Of a DNA stretch of 64,000 nt, positions 24,808 through 32,568 are shown in pieces. Both the position numbers and the translations under genes were made by a program. Every line of letters begins with the position of its first letter. Position 1 is the first letter of the stretch. Under the pieces are notes generated by a model, which was not told where the DNA came from, searched no databases, and was given only the letters and a program-made list of their open reading frames with translations. The stretch is from contig CANMVC010000001.1 of the NCBI GenBank assembly GCA_947501325.1, positions 1,054,001-1,118,000 on the forward strand, in the 5' to 3' direction. The stretch is from an uncultured Sphingomonadaceae bacterium. Its GTDB lineage: Bacteria > Pseudomonadota > Alphaproteobacteria > Sphingomonadales > Sphingomonadaceae.

Positions 24808-25437
24808 TTAGAGTTTTAACCCACCCAGATATTCCAATAGTGCGGCAGTCGGCATAACGTCGGCATATTTCGCCTGCATGTCGAACAGGTTGGCCTTGTG
24901 CGGCGCTTCATGGCGATCACCCACGGCATCTTCTGCAATGATCGGGATAAAACCATGCGAGCTGCAATCGACGCAACTTGCGCGTACACAGCCGCTGGTC
25001 GAAAGACCCGTGATTATCAGGCTGTCGTTACCATTGGCCGTCAGGGTGGACGCCAGCGATGTCCCGAAAAAGGCGCTGGGATAATGCTTGGTGATGATCA
25101 GTTCATCTTCTGCCGGCTCAAGCCCCTTGGGCCAAGCGCCCATCGGATGCCCTGCGATAAAATTTTCAAGCGGCGGAACTTTCTGTGCAAAGCGCCCGCC
25201 TTCGATCATCGATTTGGTGTAGCTGACATTGGTATAGATGATTAGCAGACCCGCCGCACGCGCTGCATCGCGGAGCCGAAGCGCGTTTTCCAACGCATCT
25301 TCTACCCCGGCATAGAGCGCGCAGGACGGATCAAAATAAGCCTCGACGAAATCGATGAGGATGAGTGCAGGCTTTGCACCGAACCCCATCGATCCGTCGA
25401 AGACTCCCCCGTAATTATCGGCTTTGTCGCTCGCCAT
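24808..25437 (-). CDS. Isochorismatase-family cysteine hydrolase, N-carbamoylsarcosine-amidase-like
   Basis: 209 residues. The catalytic triad is complete: Asp29 (LILIDFVEAYFDP), Lys117 (IITKHYPSAFFGT) and Cys150 (STSGCVRAS). The following stretch (AVGDRHEAPHKANLFDMQAK) is typical of the branch with N-carbamoylsarcosine amidase and maleamate amidohydrolase, rather than isochorismatases or nicotinamidases. It would hydrolyse a carbamoyl or amide C-N bond, releasing ammonia. It starts 3 bp downstream of the TonB receptor stop, so the two share a message. An amidase of this type fits downstream of an HyuAB-type ring-opening enzyme, present 7 kb away. Confidence 0.88.
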   Translation of the reverse strand: MASDKADNYGGVFDGSMGFGAKPALILIDFVEAYFDPSCALYAGVEDALENALRLRDAARAAGLLIIYTNVSYTKSMIEGGRFAQKVPPLENFIAGHPMGAWPKGLEPAEDELIITKHYPSAFFGTSLASTLTANGNDSLIITGLSTSGCVRASCVDCSSHGFIPIIAEDAVGDRHEAPHKANLFDMQAKYADVMPTAALLEYLGGLKL

Positions 25438-25440
25438 AAA

Positions 25441-27966
25441 CTAGAATTTATACCCGACCTCGACACCAAAGCGGCGCAGGTTGCCTGGTGACAGGAAGGA
25501 TCCACCAAATTCAATCGCCGGAATAACCTCGTTGAGATATTTCCGGTTCAGCAGATTGTCGGCAAATGCGGTGACATTCCAATTATCCCCTTCCAAACCA
25601 AAGCGCAGGTCAAGAACGCCAAAAGCTTCCCGCTCCGTAATCGAATAGTCCGCATCACCAACAAAGGCCGGCAGCGCCAGGGCAGAACCGGGCAGCAATC
25701 CGCTAAAAAGGGTCGGGCTGGTGTTGTTCTGAACCGAGTGGAACCATGTCGGACCGGTAATCCGGTAGTCTGCGCGCATTACCAGATCGAAATCATTCGC
25801 AATGGGCGCGACCACCTGCGTGCCGATATTTATCGTATAATCGGCAGTGTAAGGCGACTTGTTGCCGACAGTATTAGGCCGCGAGGCATTGGCCTTGATT
25901 TCGCTTTCGGTCACGTTGACTGAACCGAATATATCCCAGCCTTCCACGATTTCGGCATTTGCGTTGAATTCCAGACCGTAAAGCTCGACTTCATCGATAT
26001 TGGACACCACCCGCAAAAGACCGAAACCGCCGACGAAAAACTCGAAAAACTGCATGTCATCGACATCGGTATAATAGCCCGCCAGATCAAAGGTAATACG
26101 GCCATTGGCCAGCGATCCTTTAAAGCCAGCCTCAAACGCACTCGATGTTTCCTTGCGGAAGATATCGTTGATTAGGACATTTGTTCCAATGAACTGGTTG
26201 AAATTCTGGTCAACAATCGCGGCAGAACCCTGATTGTTGAACCCTCCGGATTTGAAACCAATGCCCCAGTTCGCATAAAAATTGATGTCATCCGTCAAAC
26301 CATAGCGCAGCGATACTTTGGGTTGCAGCTGCTTGAACGTTTCCGATTGATCGGGAATGGCACCAAAGGCCTGACCTGGATTAATTGGAGCCCCGGTAAT
26401 TGGATCGGTAGCTAGAGGTACCTGGCTAGACACCTCACGATCTTCAACGTCGTAACGCAGCGCCAATCCGACATCAAAATTATCTGCAACTTCATAGTCG
26501 AGTGAACCAAAAACGGCATAGACATTGGTGTTGAAGTTATCCGCAAATAACTGCGAAGTTGGGTTGCTGCTATTGGCATCGTTGAACAATTGCCGGGTAA
26601 CGCCCTGCCCCAGATCAGCGCCCAAGCTCACTCCGACATCACGGTCGATATTGAGGAAATAGCCACCAATCTGCCAACCAAGCGGACCATCGCCATTGGA
26701 CGCCAAACGAATTTCGGCGCTGATATCGGTTTGCTCGCGAATCTGAAACTGCGTTCCATCACAAGTTGTTGGACTATACGGTCCGAACGTAGAGCCATTA
26801 ACCGGATCAAAGATGAACGGTACCGGATTGTTACCAACGAAACCCGGCTGGTTGACGGGAAAGCCGGTGAGCGCGGCCGTAGAACCAAAGCAGTTGTTTG
26901 AGGCGTCAATGGAAGCCTGCGTCGCACCCGGGAAAGTATAGCGCGCGAAATCGGCAGACGTACCATCGGCGGTCAGCGCCTGGTCCACATCGGCATAGAG
27001 CGCCCAAGCGGTCAATGTCGCAAAATCAAACTCATGCGTGAGTTTCACAGAGGCTTCAAATGTCTGCTGCTCATTGGTCGGACGAATATTGGAATAATAG
27101 TTGAAGGGATGATCGTTCACATCCTCAAAAAATGCCGAGTTTACAGCCGCGAAATTTGGCAGGTGAAAAGCGGCGTTAAAATTGATCGATGCGCCGGACA
27201 AGTCAGCATAGCGGGCCTTTACATCTACTTCCGTATCCGGACCGAGCTCGGCAACAAAGCGCCCGTCAACCGACCATGTTTCCTGATCATCGACGACTTT
27301 GCGGTTATTGAGGAAGCTGTTCCGGTAAAAACCATCGGTGGTATTGTAGGAACCGGAGAGAACGAAACCAGCGCTGTCTCCTACAGGCGCTGACACGTAA
27401 GCCGATGCCTTGTAAGTATTGTCCTCCGCTGCACTCAACCGCACACCACCTTCAAGCTCATCACCTGGTTTCAGGGTCTGGATAACAATCGCGCCAGCCG
27501 CAGCATTGCGTCCATAAAGCGCGCCTTGCGGGCCTTTCAGAATTTCGATCTGGCGCAATGTGCCCTGATCCTGATTGAGTTGAGCGGTGTTGGTTTTAAG
27601 GATACCATCCACCACCAGTGCGACGGAGCTTTCTGCATCTCGCGCGCCATTAATGCCGCGAATGTTGATCTGGGTATCACCAGCCTCTGCCGTGCCACTC
27701 ACAATGGTGACACCGGCCGTCAGCTGAACAAACTCGTCAGCCTGCTCGATGCCAGTGCGCGCGAGCGTTTCGGCGGTGAACACCGTGACAGACGCGGGCA
27801 CTTCAGCCAGCAATTCGTCCTGGCGCCGGGCCGTGACAATGATGACATTACTATCTTCGCCTTCGCTTGCGCCCTGGTCGCCCGCTGACTGGGCCAGAGC
27901 CGGGTTAAAGCTTACCAGAGCAGCAAAGCCTGCTGAAAGTGAAAGAGCCGTTTTTACGCGATACAT
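25441..27966 (-). CDS. TonB-dependent outer-membrane receptor
   Basis: 841 residues. Signal peptide of about 25 residues (YRVKTALSLSAGFAALVSFN, cut after ALA). Plug domain: VIIVTARRQDELLAEVPASV, QINIRGINGARDAESSVALV, IEILKGPQGALYGRNAAAGA. The 22-strand barrel ends RRFGVEVGYKF with the terminal aromatic residue needed for outer-membrane assembly. Sphingomonads use this receptor group for many carbon sources, not only siderophores. GGAAGGAAAAACAAC precedes the ATG. It lies between two SnoaL genes (59 bp upstream) and the cysteine hydrolase (3 bp downstream) and probably imports the substrate of this island. Confidence 0.93.
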   Translation of the reverse strand: MYRVKTALSLSAGFAALVSFNPALAQSAGDQGASEGEDSNVIIVTARRQDELLAEVPASVTVFTAETLARTGIEQADEFVQLTAGVTIVSGTAEAGDTQINIRGINGARDAESSVALVVDGILKTNTAQLNQDQGTLRQIEILKGPQGALYGRNAAAGAIVIQTLKPGDELEGGVRLSAAEDNTYKASAYVSAPVGDSAGFVLSGSYNTTDGFYRNSFLNNRKVVDDQETWSVDGRFVAELGPDTEVDVKARYADLSGASINFNAAFHLPNFAAVNSAFFEDVNDHPFNYYSNIRPTNEQQTFEASVKLTHEFDFATLTAWALYADVDQALTADGTSADFARYTFPGATQASIDASNNCFGSTAALTGFPVNQPGFVGNNPVPFIFDPVNGSTFGPYSPTTCDGTQFQIREQTDISAEIRLASNGDGPLGWQIGGYFLNIDRDVGVSLGADLGQGVTRQLFNDANSSNPTSQLFADNFNTNVYAVFGSLDYEVADNFDVGLALRYDVEDREVSSQVPLATDPITGAPINPGQAFGAIPDQSETFKQLQPKVSLRYGLTDDINFYANWGIGFKSGGFNNQGSAAIVDQNFNQFIGTNVLINDIFRKETSSAFEAGFKGSLANGRITFDLAGYYTDVDDMQFFEFFVGGFGLLRVVSNIDEVELYGLEFNANAEIVEGWDIFGSVNVTESEIKANASRPNTVGNKSPYTADYTINIGTQVVAPIANDFDLVMRADYRITGPTWFHSVQNNTSPTLFSGLLPGSALALPAFVGDADYSITEREAFGVLDLRFGLEGDNWNVTAFADNLLNRKYLNEVIPAIEFGGSFLSPGNLRRFGVEVGYKF

Positions 27967-28025
27967 GTTGTTTTTCCTTCCCTGAATGGAATGATGTGCA
28001 AGCCTTGTGGCCCGTCACATTGATT

Positions 28026-28424
28026 TTATACGAGGACGTTCTCTCCGCTCATGTAGACATAGACTTCCTGAAATTTGCCGTCGCGCATGCGCCAGAAATT
28101 GGTGTTGTTGAGCAATGTGACGTTACCGTCAGCATCGGTCAGCTCTGCAACAAAGCTAGCGGCAATCCGGCCATTGGCTTCGTCCACAGTGCAGGTAAAA
28201 TCGCGGTGGATGATGGTTTCATAAGCGTCGAAGAAATCCTCGAACATGCGCTTGATTTCGGCTTTTCCGGCATGACGGGTAAAGCTGGTTTGCACGCAGA
28301 ACAAAGCTTCCTCGTGAAAACATGCCAAAGCGGCATCCATATTTTTTGCGTCGACGTTGCCAAAATAGGTTTTGGTAGCAAATTCAATAAGCTCTGCACG
28401 GGAAAGGCCGGGTTCATATTGCAT
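28026..28424 (-). CDS. SnoaL-like NTF2-fold protein (copy A of a pair)
   Basis: 132 residues: LSRAELIEFATKTYFGNVDAKN, then MDAALACFHEEALFCVQTSF, IKRMFEDFFDAYETIIHRDF and LNNTNFWRMRDGKFQEVYVYMSG. It overlaps the upstream copy by TGATG, so translation is coupled. The two copies share plan and the closing VYMSG(E/D)N motif, so they look like a tandem duplication and could form a heterodimer. The NTF2 fold suits isomerase, dehydratase or lactonase reactions, but no catalytic set can be assigned. Confidence 0.83.
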   Translation of the reverse strand: MQYEPGLSRAELIEFATKTYFGNVDAKNMDAALACFHEEALFCVQTSFTRHAGKAEIKRMFEDFFDAYETIIHRDFTCTVDEANGRIAASFVAELTDADGNVTLLNNTNFWRMRDGKFQEVYVYMSGENVLV

Positions 28425-28855
28425 CAGGCGTCTCCCTCTTTGAGCAGGTTGTCACCGCTCATATACACAAAGACATGCTGAAACAGCCGGTCCTTGCAAT
28501 AGAAGCGATTGCAATTCTCGTAGCGCAGTTGCTCACCGCCATTGGGCGTGATCAATACCGTGAACTGTGAACATATGGCATTCGTTTCGGGGTCGGCAGT
28601 GTGGACGAAATTGCCATGCCAGATCGATTCGAAATCCGCGAACAGCTTTTCGAACATCGCCCGGATGGCATCGCGGCCCTCATGGATCGTGTTGGAAGTT
28701 GCTTCATGCAAGATTGCGTCAGGCGTGAAGCAATTGAGAACCTGCGTCATATTCTTGTTATCGACGCCATCAAAATAGCGCTTCGTAACGATGTCGATAT
28801 AAAAGGGATAAGGGAGCGGGACTTGCCCTGTCATACCCGGGGTCCAGTCTGCCAT
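28424..28855 (-). CDS. SnoaL-like NTF2-fold protein (copy B of a pair)
   Basis: 143 residues from ATG 28855, chosen because it overlaps the racemase stop as TAATG; ATG 28864 is the alternative. Features: YFDGVDNKNMTQVLNCFTPDA, then AIRAMFEKLFADFESIWHGNF and NRFYCKDRLFQHVFVYMSGDN. It resembles copy A in length and in the C-terminal strand. It is the second gene of the racemase-SnoaL-SnoaL-TonB-hydrolase unit. A catalytic role on a cyclic intermediate is plausible; no specific function can be assigned. Confidence 0.83.
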   Translation of the reverse strand: MADWTPGMTGQVPLPYPFYIDIVTKRYFDGVDNKNMTQVLNCFTPDAILHEATSNTIHEGRDAIRAMFEKLFADFESIWHGNFVHTADPETNAICSQFTVLITPNGGEQLRYENCNRFYCKDRLFQHVFVYMSGDNLLKEGDA

Positions 28856-29607
28856 TAATACCATCCTTTTCTGATATCATCGTCTTTGGGCACTTCAGGT
28901 GCCGGAAAAGCGACTTTGCTGTGGGTCAGTCCCAATTCGATCAGCGTCTCCAAAAATTTATAAGCCACCTGACCCGGATTGAGCACCGGGATCGGCAAGT
29001 TGTCATCGAGATATTTTGCCGACTGGTGCATGGTGGTGGAACCGAGCACGATCACGTCGGCGCCGTCTTCCTCCATTGCTGCTGTCGCTTCGGCTTTCAG
29101 CTTGTCAAATATTACTTCTTCCTTGCCCGCGAGCAATTCCGTCACATCGGGACGCGTGTCTATCGACCGCAAAGAAGCAACGCGATCCCACCAGCCATAT
29201 TCGTTGAGTGTTTTCTCATAGAGCGGGAACCATTCGGGCCACATGGTCAGCACGGTAAACTTCTTGCCCAGCATCATGGCGGCGGCAAAGGCAGCCTCAC
29301 CGGGACCAACAACGGGAATCGACAGCCGAGAGCGTAAGGCCCGCATTCCACTATCACTAACGGTATCGATCAGGACGCCCGCATAGCCTTCCTCCTCTGC
29401 CTTGATTCCAGCCTGGAAAACGGTCCAGTCCATTAACATAGTGTCGTGATAGCTATCGCCCAATGCCGCTCCCCAAGGGACAGCGACAAATTCCGGGGCA
29501 AAACCCTCTCGGACAAAATCAGCGGGCAATTGCTCTGCGCGGGCGGCAACACCTGCTTCATCCATCGGGATCGGAACGATGACTTTGATGCGATTCGGAT
29601 CAGGCAT
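28855..29607 (-). CDS. Asp/Glu/hydantoin-racemase-superfamily protein without cysteines
   Basis: 250 residues with the two-lobed racemase fold: IKVIVPIPMDEAG, GVLIDTVSDSGMRALRS, VGPGEAAFAAAMMLGKKFTV, then DVIVLGSTTMHQSAKYL. The two catalytic cysteines of racemases, maleate isomerase and arylmalonate decarboxylase sit in these two loops, but here they read Thr82 and Ser190, and the whole protein has no Cys. Cofactor-free 1,1-proton transfer by a Cys pair is therefore excluded; a Thr/Ser-based reaction, such as hydrolysis, decarboxylation or lyase, or a binding role, is possible. It is the first gene of the minus-strand unit, with the palindrome at 29638 upstream. Confidence 0.85.
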   Translation of the reverse strand: MPDPNRIKVIVPIPMDEAGVAARAEQLPADFVREGFAPEFVAVPWGAALGDSYHDTMLMDWTVFQAGIKAEEEGYAGVLIDTVSDSGMRALRSRLSIPVVGPGEAAFAAAMMLGKKFTVLTMWPEWFPLYEKTLNEYGWWDRVASLRSIDTRPDVTELLAGKEEVIFDKLKAEATAAMEEDGADVIVLGSTTMHQSAKYLDDNLPIPVLNPGQVAYKFLETLIELGLTHSKVAFPAPEVPKDDDIRKGWY

Positions 29608-29637
29608 AGGTTGACAAGTCTCCCTATTGCACTTCTA

Positions 29638-29647
29638 TTGTATACAA
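29638..29647. promoter_or_regulatory. Palindromic operator TTGTATACAA (site 1)
   Basis: A perfect 10-bp palindrome, TTGTA-TACAA, 30 bases upstream of the racemase start and 63 bases upstream of the GntR start. It matches the 12-bp palindrome at 31604-31615. Short AT-centred palindromes of this type are known targets of GntR/FCD regulators (VanR-type). The embedded TATACA could be the -10 element of either promoter. Confidence 0.65.
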
Positions 29648-29710
29648 AATCACCCCGTCAAGCAGAAACTGTTCGCGCTACGACTAAGACTAGTCCAATC
29701 CTCAAAAAAT

Positions 29711-30370
29711 ATGGTCGATCCCATGATGCCCGCTTCCGAAACTGCCTACCAGAAAATCCGCACTTTCATCCTGCAGGGGGAGGCCATTCCCGGCATGCAA
29801 TTGACCGAGGAAAAACTGTCCGAGATATCGGGTGTGTCCCGAACCCCGGTGCGTGATGCGGTTCGGCGGCTCGAAAATGAAATGCTGGTTGTCCGCAGCG
29901 CATCCAAAAGACTGTTTGTAGCCGACTGGTCCGAAGGTGAAGTGGACGAGATGTTCACCCTGCGCGCCATGTTGGAAGCTCATGCCGCGGCCCGCGCGGC
30001 GAGCCGAATCGACGACGACACGCTTGAGTTGTTGCACAAAATCAACACCGAGCTCAAGGACGCCGTCAACCAGTCTTCACCTGATGTTACGTCGTTTCTG
30101 GAGGCTAACCGACGCTTTCACGATCTGATATTGGAATGTGCGCAATCTCCGCGGCTAAACAAATTAATGCCAGCGCTGGTCGAGCAGCCTGTGGTGCGGC
30201 AAACGGCACATCAATATACCAAGACCCAGCTCAACCAGTCTGCTATTGATCATGACGAGTTGATTGCCGCTTTTACCGCAAAAGATGCAGATTGGGCGAA
30301 ATCCGTGATGACCAGCCATATCCGTAGAGCGTTCCACTCTTTCAGTATGGCCGCCGTGCCAAAACCCTAG
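29711..30370 (+). CDS. GntR-family transcriptional regulator (FCD subfamily)
   Basis: 219 residues from ATG 29711; upstream in-frame codons run into the promoter region and are rejected. The winged helix-turn-helix is at residues 10-70 (AYQKIRTFILQGEAIPGMQL, then LSEISGVSRTPVRDAVRRLE). The FCD ligand domain follows: FTLRAMLEAHAAARAA, NRRFHDLILECAQS, IDHDELIAAF, MTSHIRRAF. The three metal-binding His are present, but the usual Asp four residues before the first is Asn. Such regulators are usually repressors released by a carboxylate ligand. It is divergent from the racemase operon and convergent with the CoA-transferase (4 bp). The two palindromes at 29638 and 31604 are its likely sites. Confidence 0.9.
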   Translation: MVDPMMPASETAYQKIRTFILQGEAIPGMQLTEEKLSEISGVSRTPVRDAVRRLENEMLVVRSASKRLFVADWSEGEVDEMFTLRAMLEAHAAARAASRIDDDTLELLHKINTELKDAVNQSSPDVTSFLEANRRFHDLILECAQSPRLNKLMPALVEQPVVRQTAHQYTKTQLNQSAIDHDELIAAFTAKDADWAKSVMTSHIRRAFHSFSMAAVPKP

Positions 30371-30374
30371 CAGT

Positions 30375-31556
30375 TCAAATGATACCGCGGTCCTGCAGAT
30401 CCGCCATTTTGGTACTGTCCATGCCCAGAAACTCGCCATAAATGGCCTCATTATGGGCACCCAGCTCAGGACCGATAGTTTCGATCTTGCCAGGCGTATC
30501 CGACAATTTCGGCGCGACATTCTGCATTACGAAATTTTCATGTTGCGGATGATCCATCGTCACCAATGCGTTGCGCGCTTTAAAATGTGGGTCGGCGAGC
30601 ATTTCGGGCGCGCGATAAATATTGCCCGCTGGAACACCGTTTTCTTCGCATAGATCGAGCACTTCCTGGCTGGTCAGGGTCCGGGTCCAGACATTAATCA
30701 GATCATCCAGTTCAGTCTGATTTTCGCCGCGCGCGACGTGCGTGGCGTAGCGCGGATCATCACCAAGCTCCGGCTGCCCCATCATCGCTGACATACGCTT
30801 CCAAACGCTGTCCTGATTGCCACCAATCAACACGCTGCCATCTTTGGTTTCATAGACATTGGAAGGTGCGATTTTCGGCAGGATCGAGCCGGTCCTTTCG
30901 CGAATATGGCCCGCAACCGTATATTCCGCGACAGTGGACTCCATATTGGCAAGCACTGCTTCGTAGATAGCAGAATCAACCACTTGCCCCTTGCCCGTCA
31001 CATGGCGATGATGCAGCGCCATCATCGCACCAAGGCAAGCATAGGTCGCCGCGAGCGAGTCCCCAATCGACAGACCCGCGCGGCTTGGCGGACGATCTGG
31101 CTCACCCGCAATATAGCGCATGCCGCCCATGGCTTCACCGATAGAACCATAGCCAGCGCGTGAGGCATAGGGCCCAGTCTGGCCATAGCCGGAAACGCGA
31201 ATCATGATCAGCGCCTGATTGATCGCGCTGAGCTCGTCATAGCCCAGACCCCATTTTTCCATCGTACCCGGGCGGAAATTTTCCAATAGGAAGTCGCTTT
31301 TTTCCACGAGCTTTTTGACGATTTCCTGACCTTCTTTTTCTCGCAGGTTAAGCGTGATCGACTTTTTATTGCGCCCGACGACCGAGAACCAGAGCGGTAT
31401 GCCCTGTCCCCAACTGCGCATTGCATCGCCGACTTTCGGCGGCTCAATTTTGATCACTTCCGCGCCATGGTCGCCCATCAGCTGACCACAAAAAGGACCG
31501 GCAATAAGCTGCCCCATTTCAATCAACCGAAGTCCGGTCAGTGCCCCTTGCGCCAT
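30375..31556 (-). CDS. Class III CoA-transferase (CaiB/BaiF family)
   Basis: 393 residues. Signatures: GLRLIEMGQLIAGPFCGQLM with GDHGAEVIKIEPP at the N-terminus, FLLENFRPGTMEKWGLGYD, and the catalytic-Asp region GKGQVVDSAIYEAVLAN. These interlocked dimers move CoA from succinyl-CoA or another donor to a carboxylic acid. CAGGAGG is placed well before ATG 31556. The 63-bp spacer to the divergent lyase gene holds the 12-bp operator, so the two are probably co-regulated. It likely activates the acid that the lyase later cleaves. Confidence 0.92.
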   Translation of the reverse strand: MAQGALTGLRLIEMGQLIAGPFCGQLMGDHGAEVIKIEPPKVGDAMRSWGQGIPLWFSVVGRNKKSITLNLREKEGQEIVKKLVEKSDFLLENFRPGTMEKWGLGYDELSAINQALIMIRVSGYGQTGPYASRAGYGSIGEAMGGMRYIAGEPDRPPSRAGLSIGDSLAATYACLGAMMALHHRHVTGKGQVVDSAIYEAVLANMESTVAEYTVAGHIRERTGSILPKIAPSNVYETKDGSVLIGGNQDSVWKRMSAMMGQPELGDDPRYATHVARGENQTELDDLINVWTRTLTSQEVLDLCEENGVPAGNIYRAPEMLADPHFKARNALVTMDHPQHENFVMQNVAPKLSDTPGKIETIGPELGAHNEAIYGEFLGMDSTKMADLQDRGII

Positions 31557-31580
31557 TAAAAAACCTCCTGCATGATGCTT

Positions 31581-31591
31581 TTGCTATACAA
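31581..31591. promoter_or_regulatory. Degenerate second operator copy TTGCTATACAA
   Basis: Eleven bases differing from TTGTATACAA by one inserted C, 13 bases upstream of the perfect palindrome and about 25 bases before the CoA-transferase ATG. Spaced two helical turns (about 23 bp centre to centre) from the main site, it could allow cooperative binding. It is weaker evidence than the perfect copy. Confidence 0.35.
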
Positions 31592-31603
31592 AGCACAACA
31601 TGG

Positions 31604-31615
31604 ATTGTATACAAT
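31604..31615. promoter_or_regulatory. Palindromic operator ATTGTATACAAT (site 2)
   Basis: A perfect 12-bp palindrome shared with site 1 at 29638. It ends only four bases before ATG 31620 of the lyase gene, leaving no room for a ribosome site. The embedded TATACA (31608-31613) as a -10 box would place transcription start at or next to that ATG. Repressor bound here would block the lyase-HyuAB promoter directly. Confidence 0.7.
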
Positions 31616-31619
31616 TTCT

Positions 31620-32540
31620 ATGGCTTATGAAAACCCTATATCTATCAACATCGTCGAAGTCGGTCCGCGTGACGGGCTTCAGAACGAGCCGGATATTATA
31701 GCTACCGAAGACAAACTGGGCCTGATCAACCATATGATCGACGCCGGCATCCGGCGCATGGAGGTGGCAAGTTTCGTCCATCCCAAGCGTGTGCCTCAAA
31801 TGGCGGACGCCGAAGCTGTAATTGCTGGTCTGCCGGACCGTGAAGACATGTCTTATATCGGTCTCTGCCTCAACAAGCGCGGCGTGTTGCGCGGACTTGC
31901 CACGAAAGAAGGCGGCAAGCGCGGTATCGATGAAGCCGGCTGCGTGATCGTTGCCAGCGACACGTTTGGAGAGAAGAATCAGGGACAGACTATCGAACAG
32001 GGTATAAGAGAAAATCGCGAGATGATCCGCTTTGCCAAGGGCGAAGGGTTAAAAGCACAGGTCACCATATCTGCCGCCTTTGGTTGTCCCTTTGAAGGTC
32101 ATGTCCCGCCCGAAACCGTGTTGAATATTGCAAGTGAAATGGCCGAAGAAGAACCGCTCGAAATCGCGCTTGCCGACACGATTGGTGTCGGCGTGCCCGG
32201 GCAGGTTGAAGACCTGTTTGGCCACCTCAAGGAAATTTTACCCGATCATATCAAGATACGCGCACATTTTCATGACACGCGTAATACCGGTATTGCTAAT
32301 GCCTGGGCCGCGGTACGGTCAGGCGTGTCGACACTGGATGCCAGCCTTGGCGGGCTTGGCGGTTGCCCTTTCGCACCCAACGCCACCGGAAATATCGCGA
32401 CCGAGGATCTCATAAACCTGCTTGACCGTTCAGCGATCAATCACGGCGTTGATCTGGCGAAAGCCATCGCCACCAATCAATGGTTTGAAACAATAATGAA
32501 ACGTCCCTTGCCATCACTTGTCGCAAGGGCAGAAGCCTGA
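31620..32540 (+). CDS. Hydroxymethylglutaryl-CoA-lyase-family protein
   Basis: 306 residues, DRE-TIM barrel. Motifs: INIVEVGPRDGLQNEP (catalytic Arg-Asp), IRAHFHDTRNTG (HxH metal ligands) and the glycine loop with the catalytic Cys, GGLGGCPFAPNATGN. Canonical HMG-CoA lyase splits HMG-CoA to acetoacetate and acetyl-CoA; homologues in catabolic islands cleave other 3-hydroxy-3-methyl acyl-CoAs. ATG 31620 has no ribosome site and lies four bases after the operator, suggesting a leaderless message. Extension to ATG 31572 would translate through the operator and lacks support. HyuA follows after 28 bp. Confidence 0.92.
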   Translation: MAYENPISINIVEVGPRDGLQNEPDIIATEDKLGLINHMIDAGIRRMEVASFVHPKRVPQMADAEAVIAGLPDREDMSYIGLCLNKRGVLRGLATKEGGKRGIDEAGCVIVASDTFGEKNQGQTIEQGIRENREMIRFAKGEGLKAQVTISAAFGCPFEGHVPPETVLNIASEMAEEEPLEIALADTIGVGVPGQVEDLFGHLKEILPDHIKIRAHFHDTRNTGIANAWAAVRSGVSTLDASLGGLGGCPFAPNATGNIATEDLINLLDRSAINHGVDLAKAIATNQWFETIMKRPLPSLVARAEA

Positions 32541-32568
32541 ATGCATAAATAATAAGAAAGAGAATGAT

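Noticed and set aside
31572-31619. Earlier ATG 31572 as the start of the HMG-CoA-lyase-like protein
   Set aside because: It has no ribosome site (the CCTCCT there is the antisense of the CoA-transferase site) and would translate through both operator copies, adding residues unlike the family.
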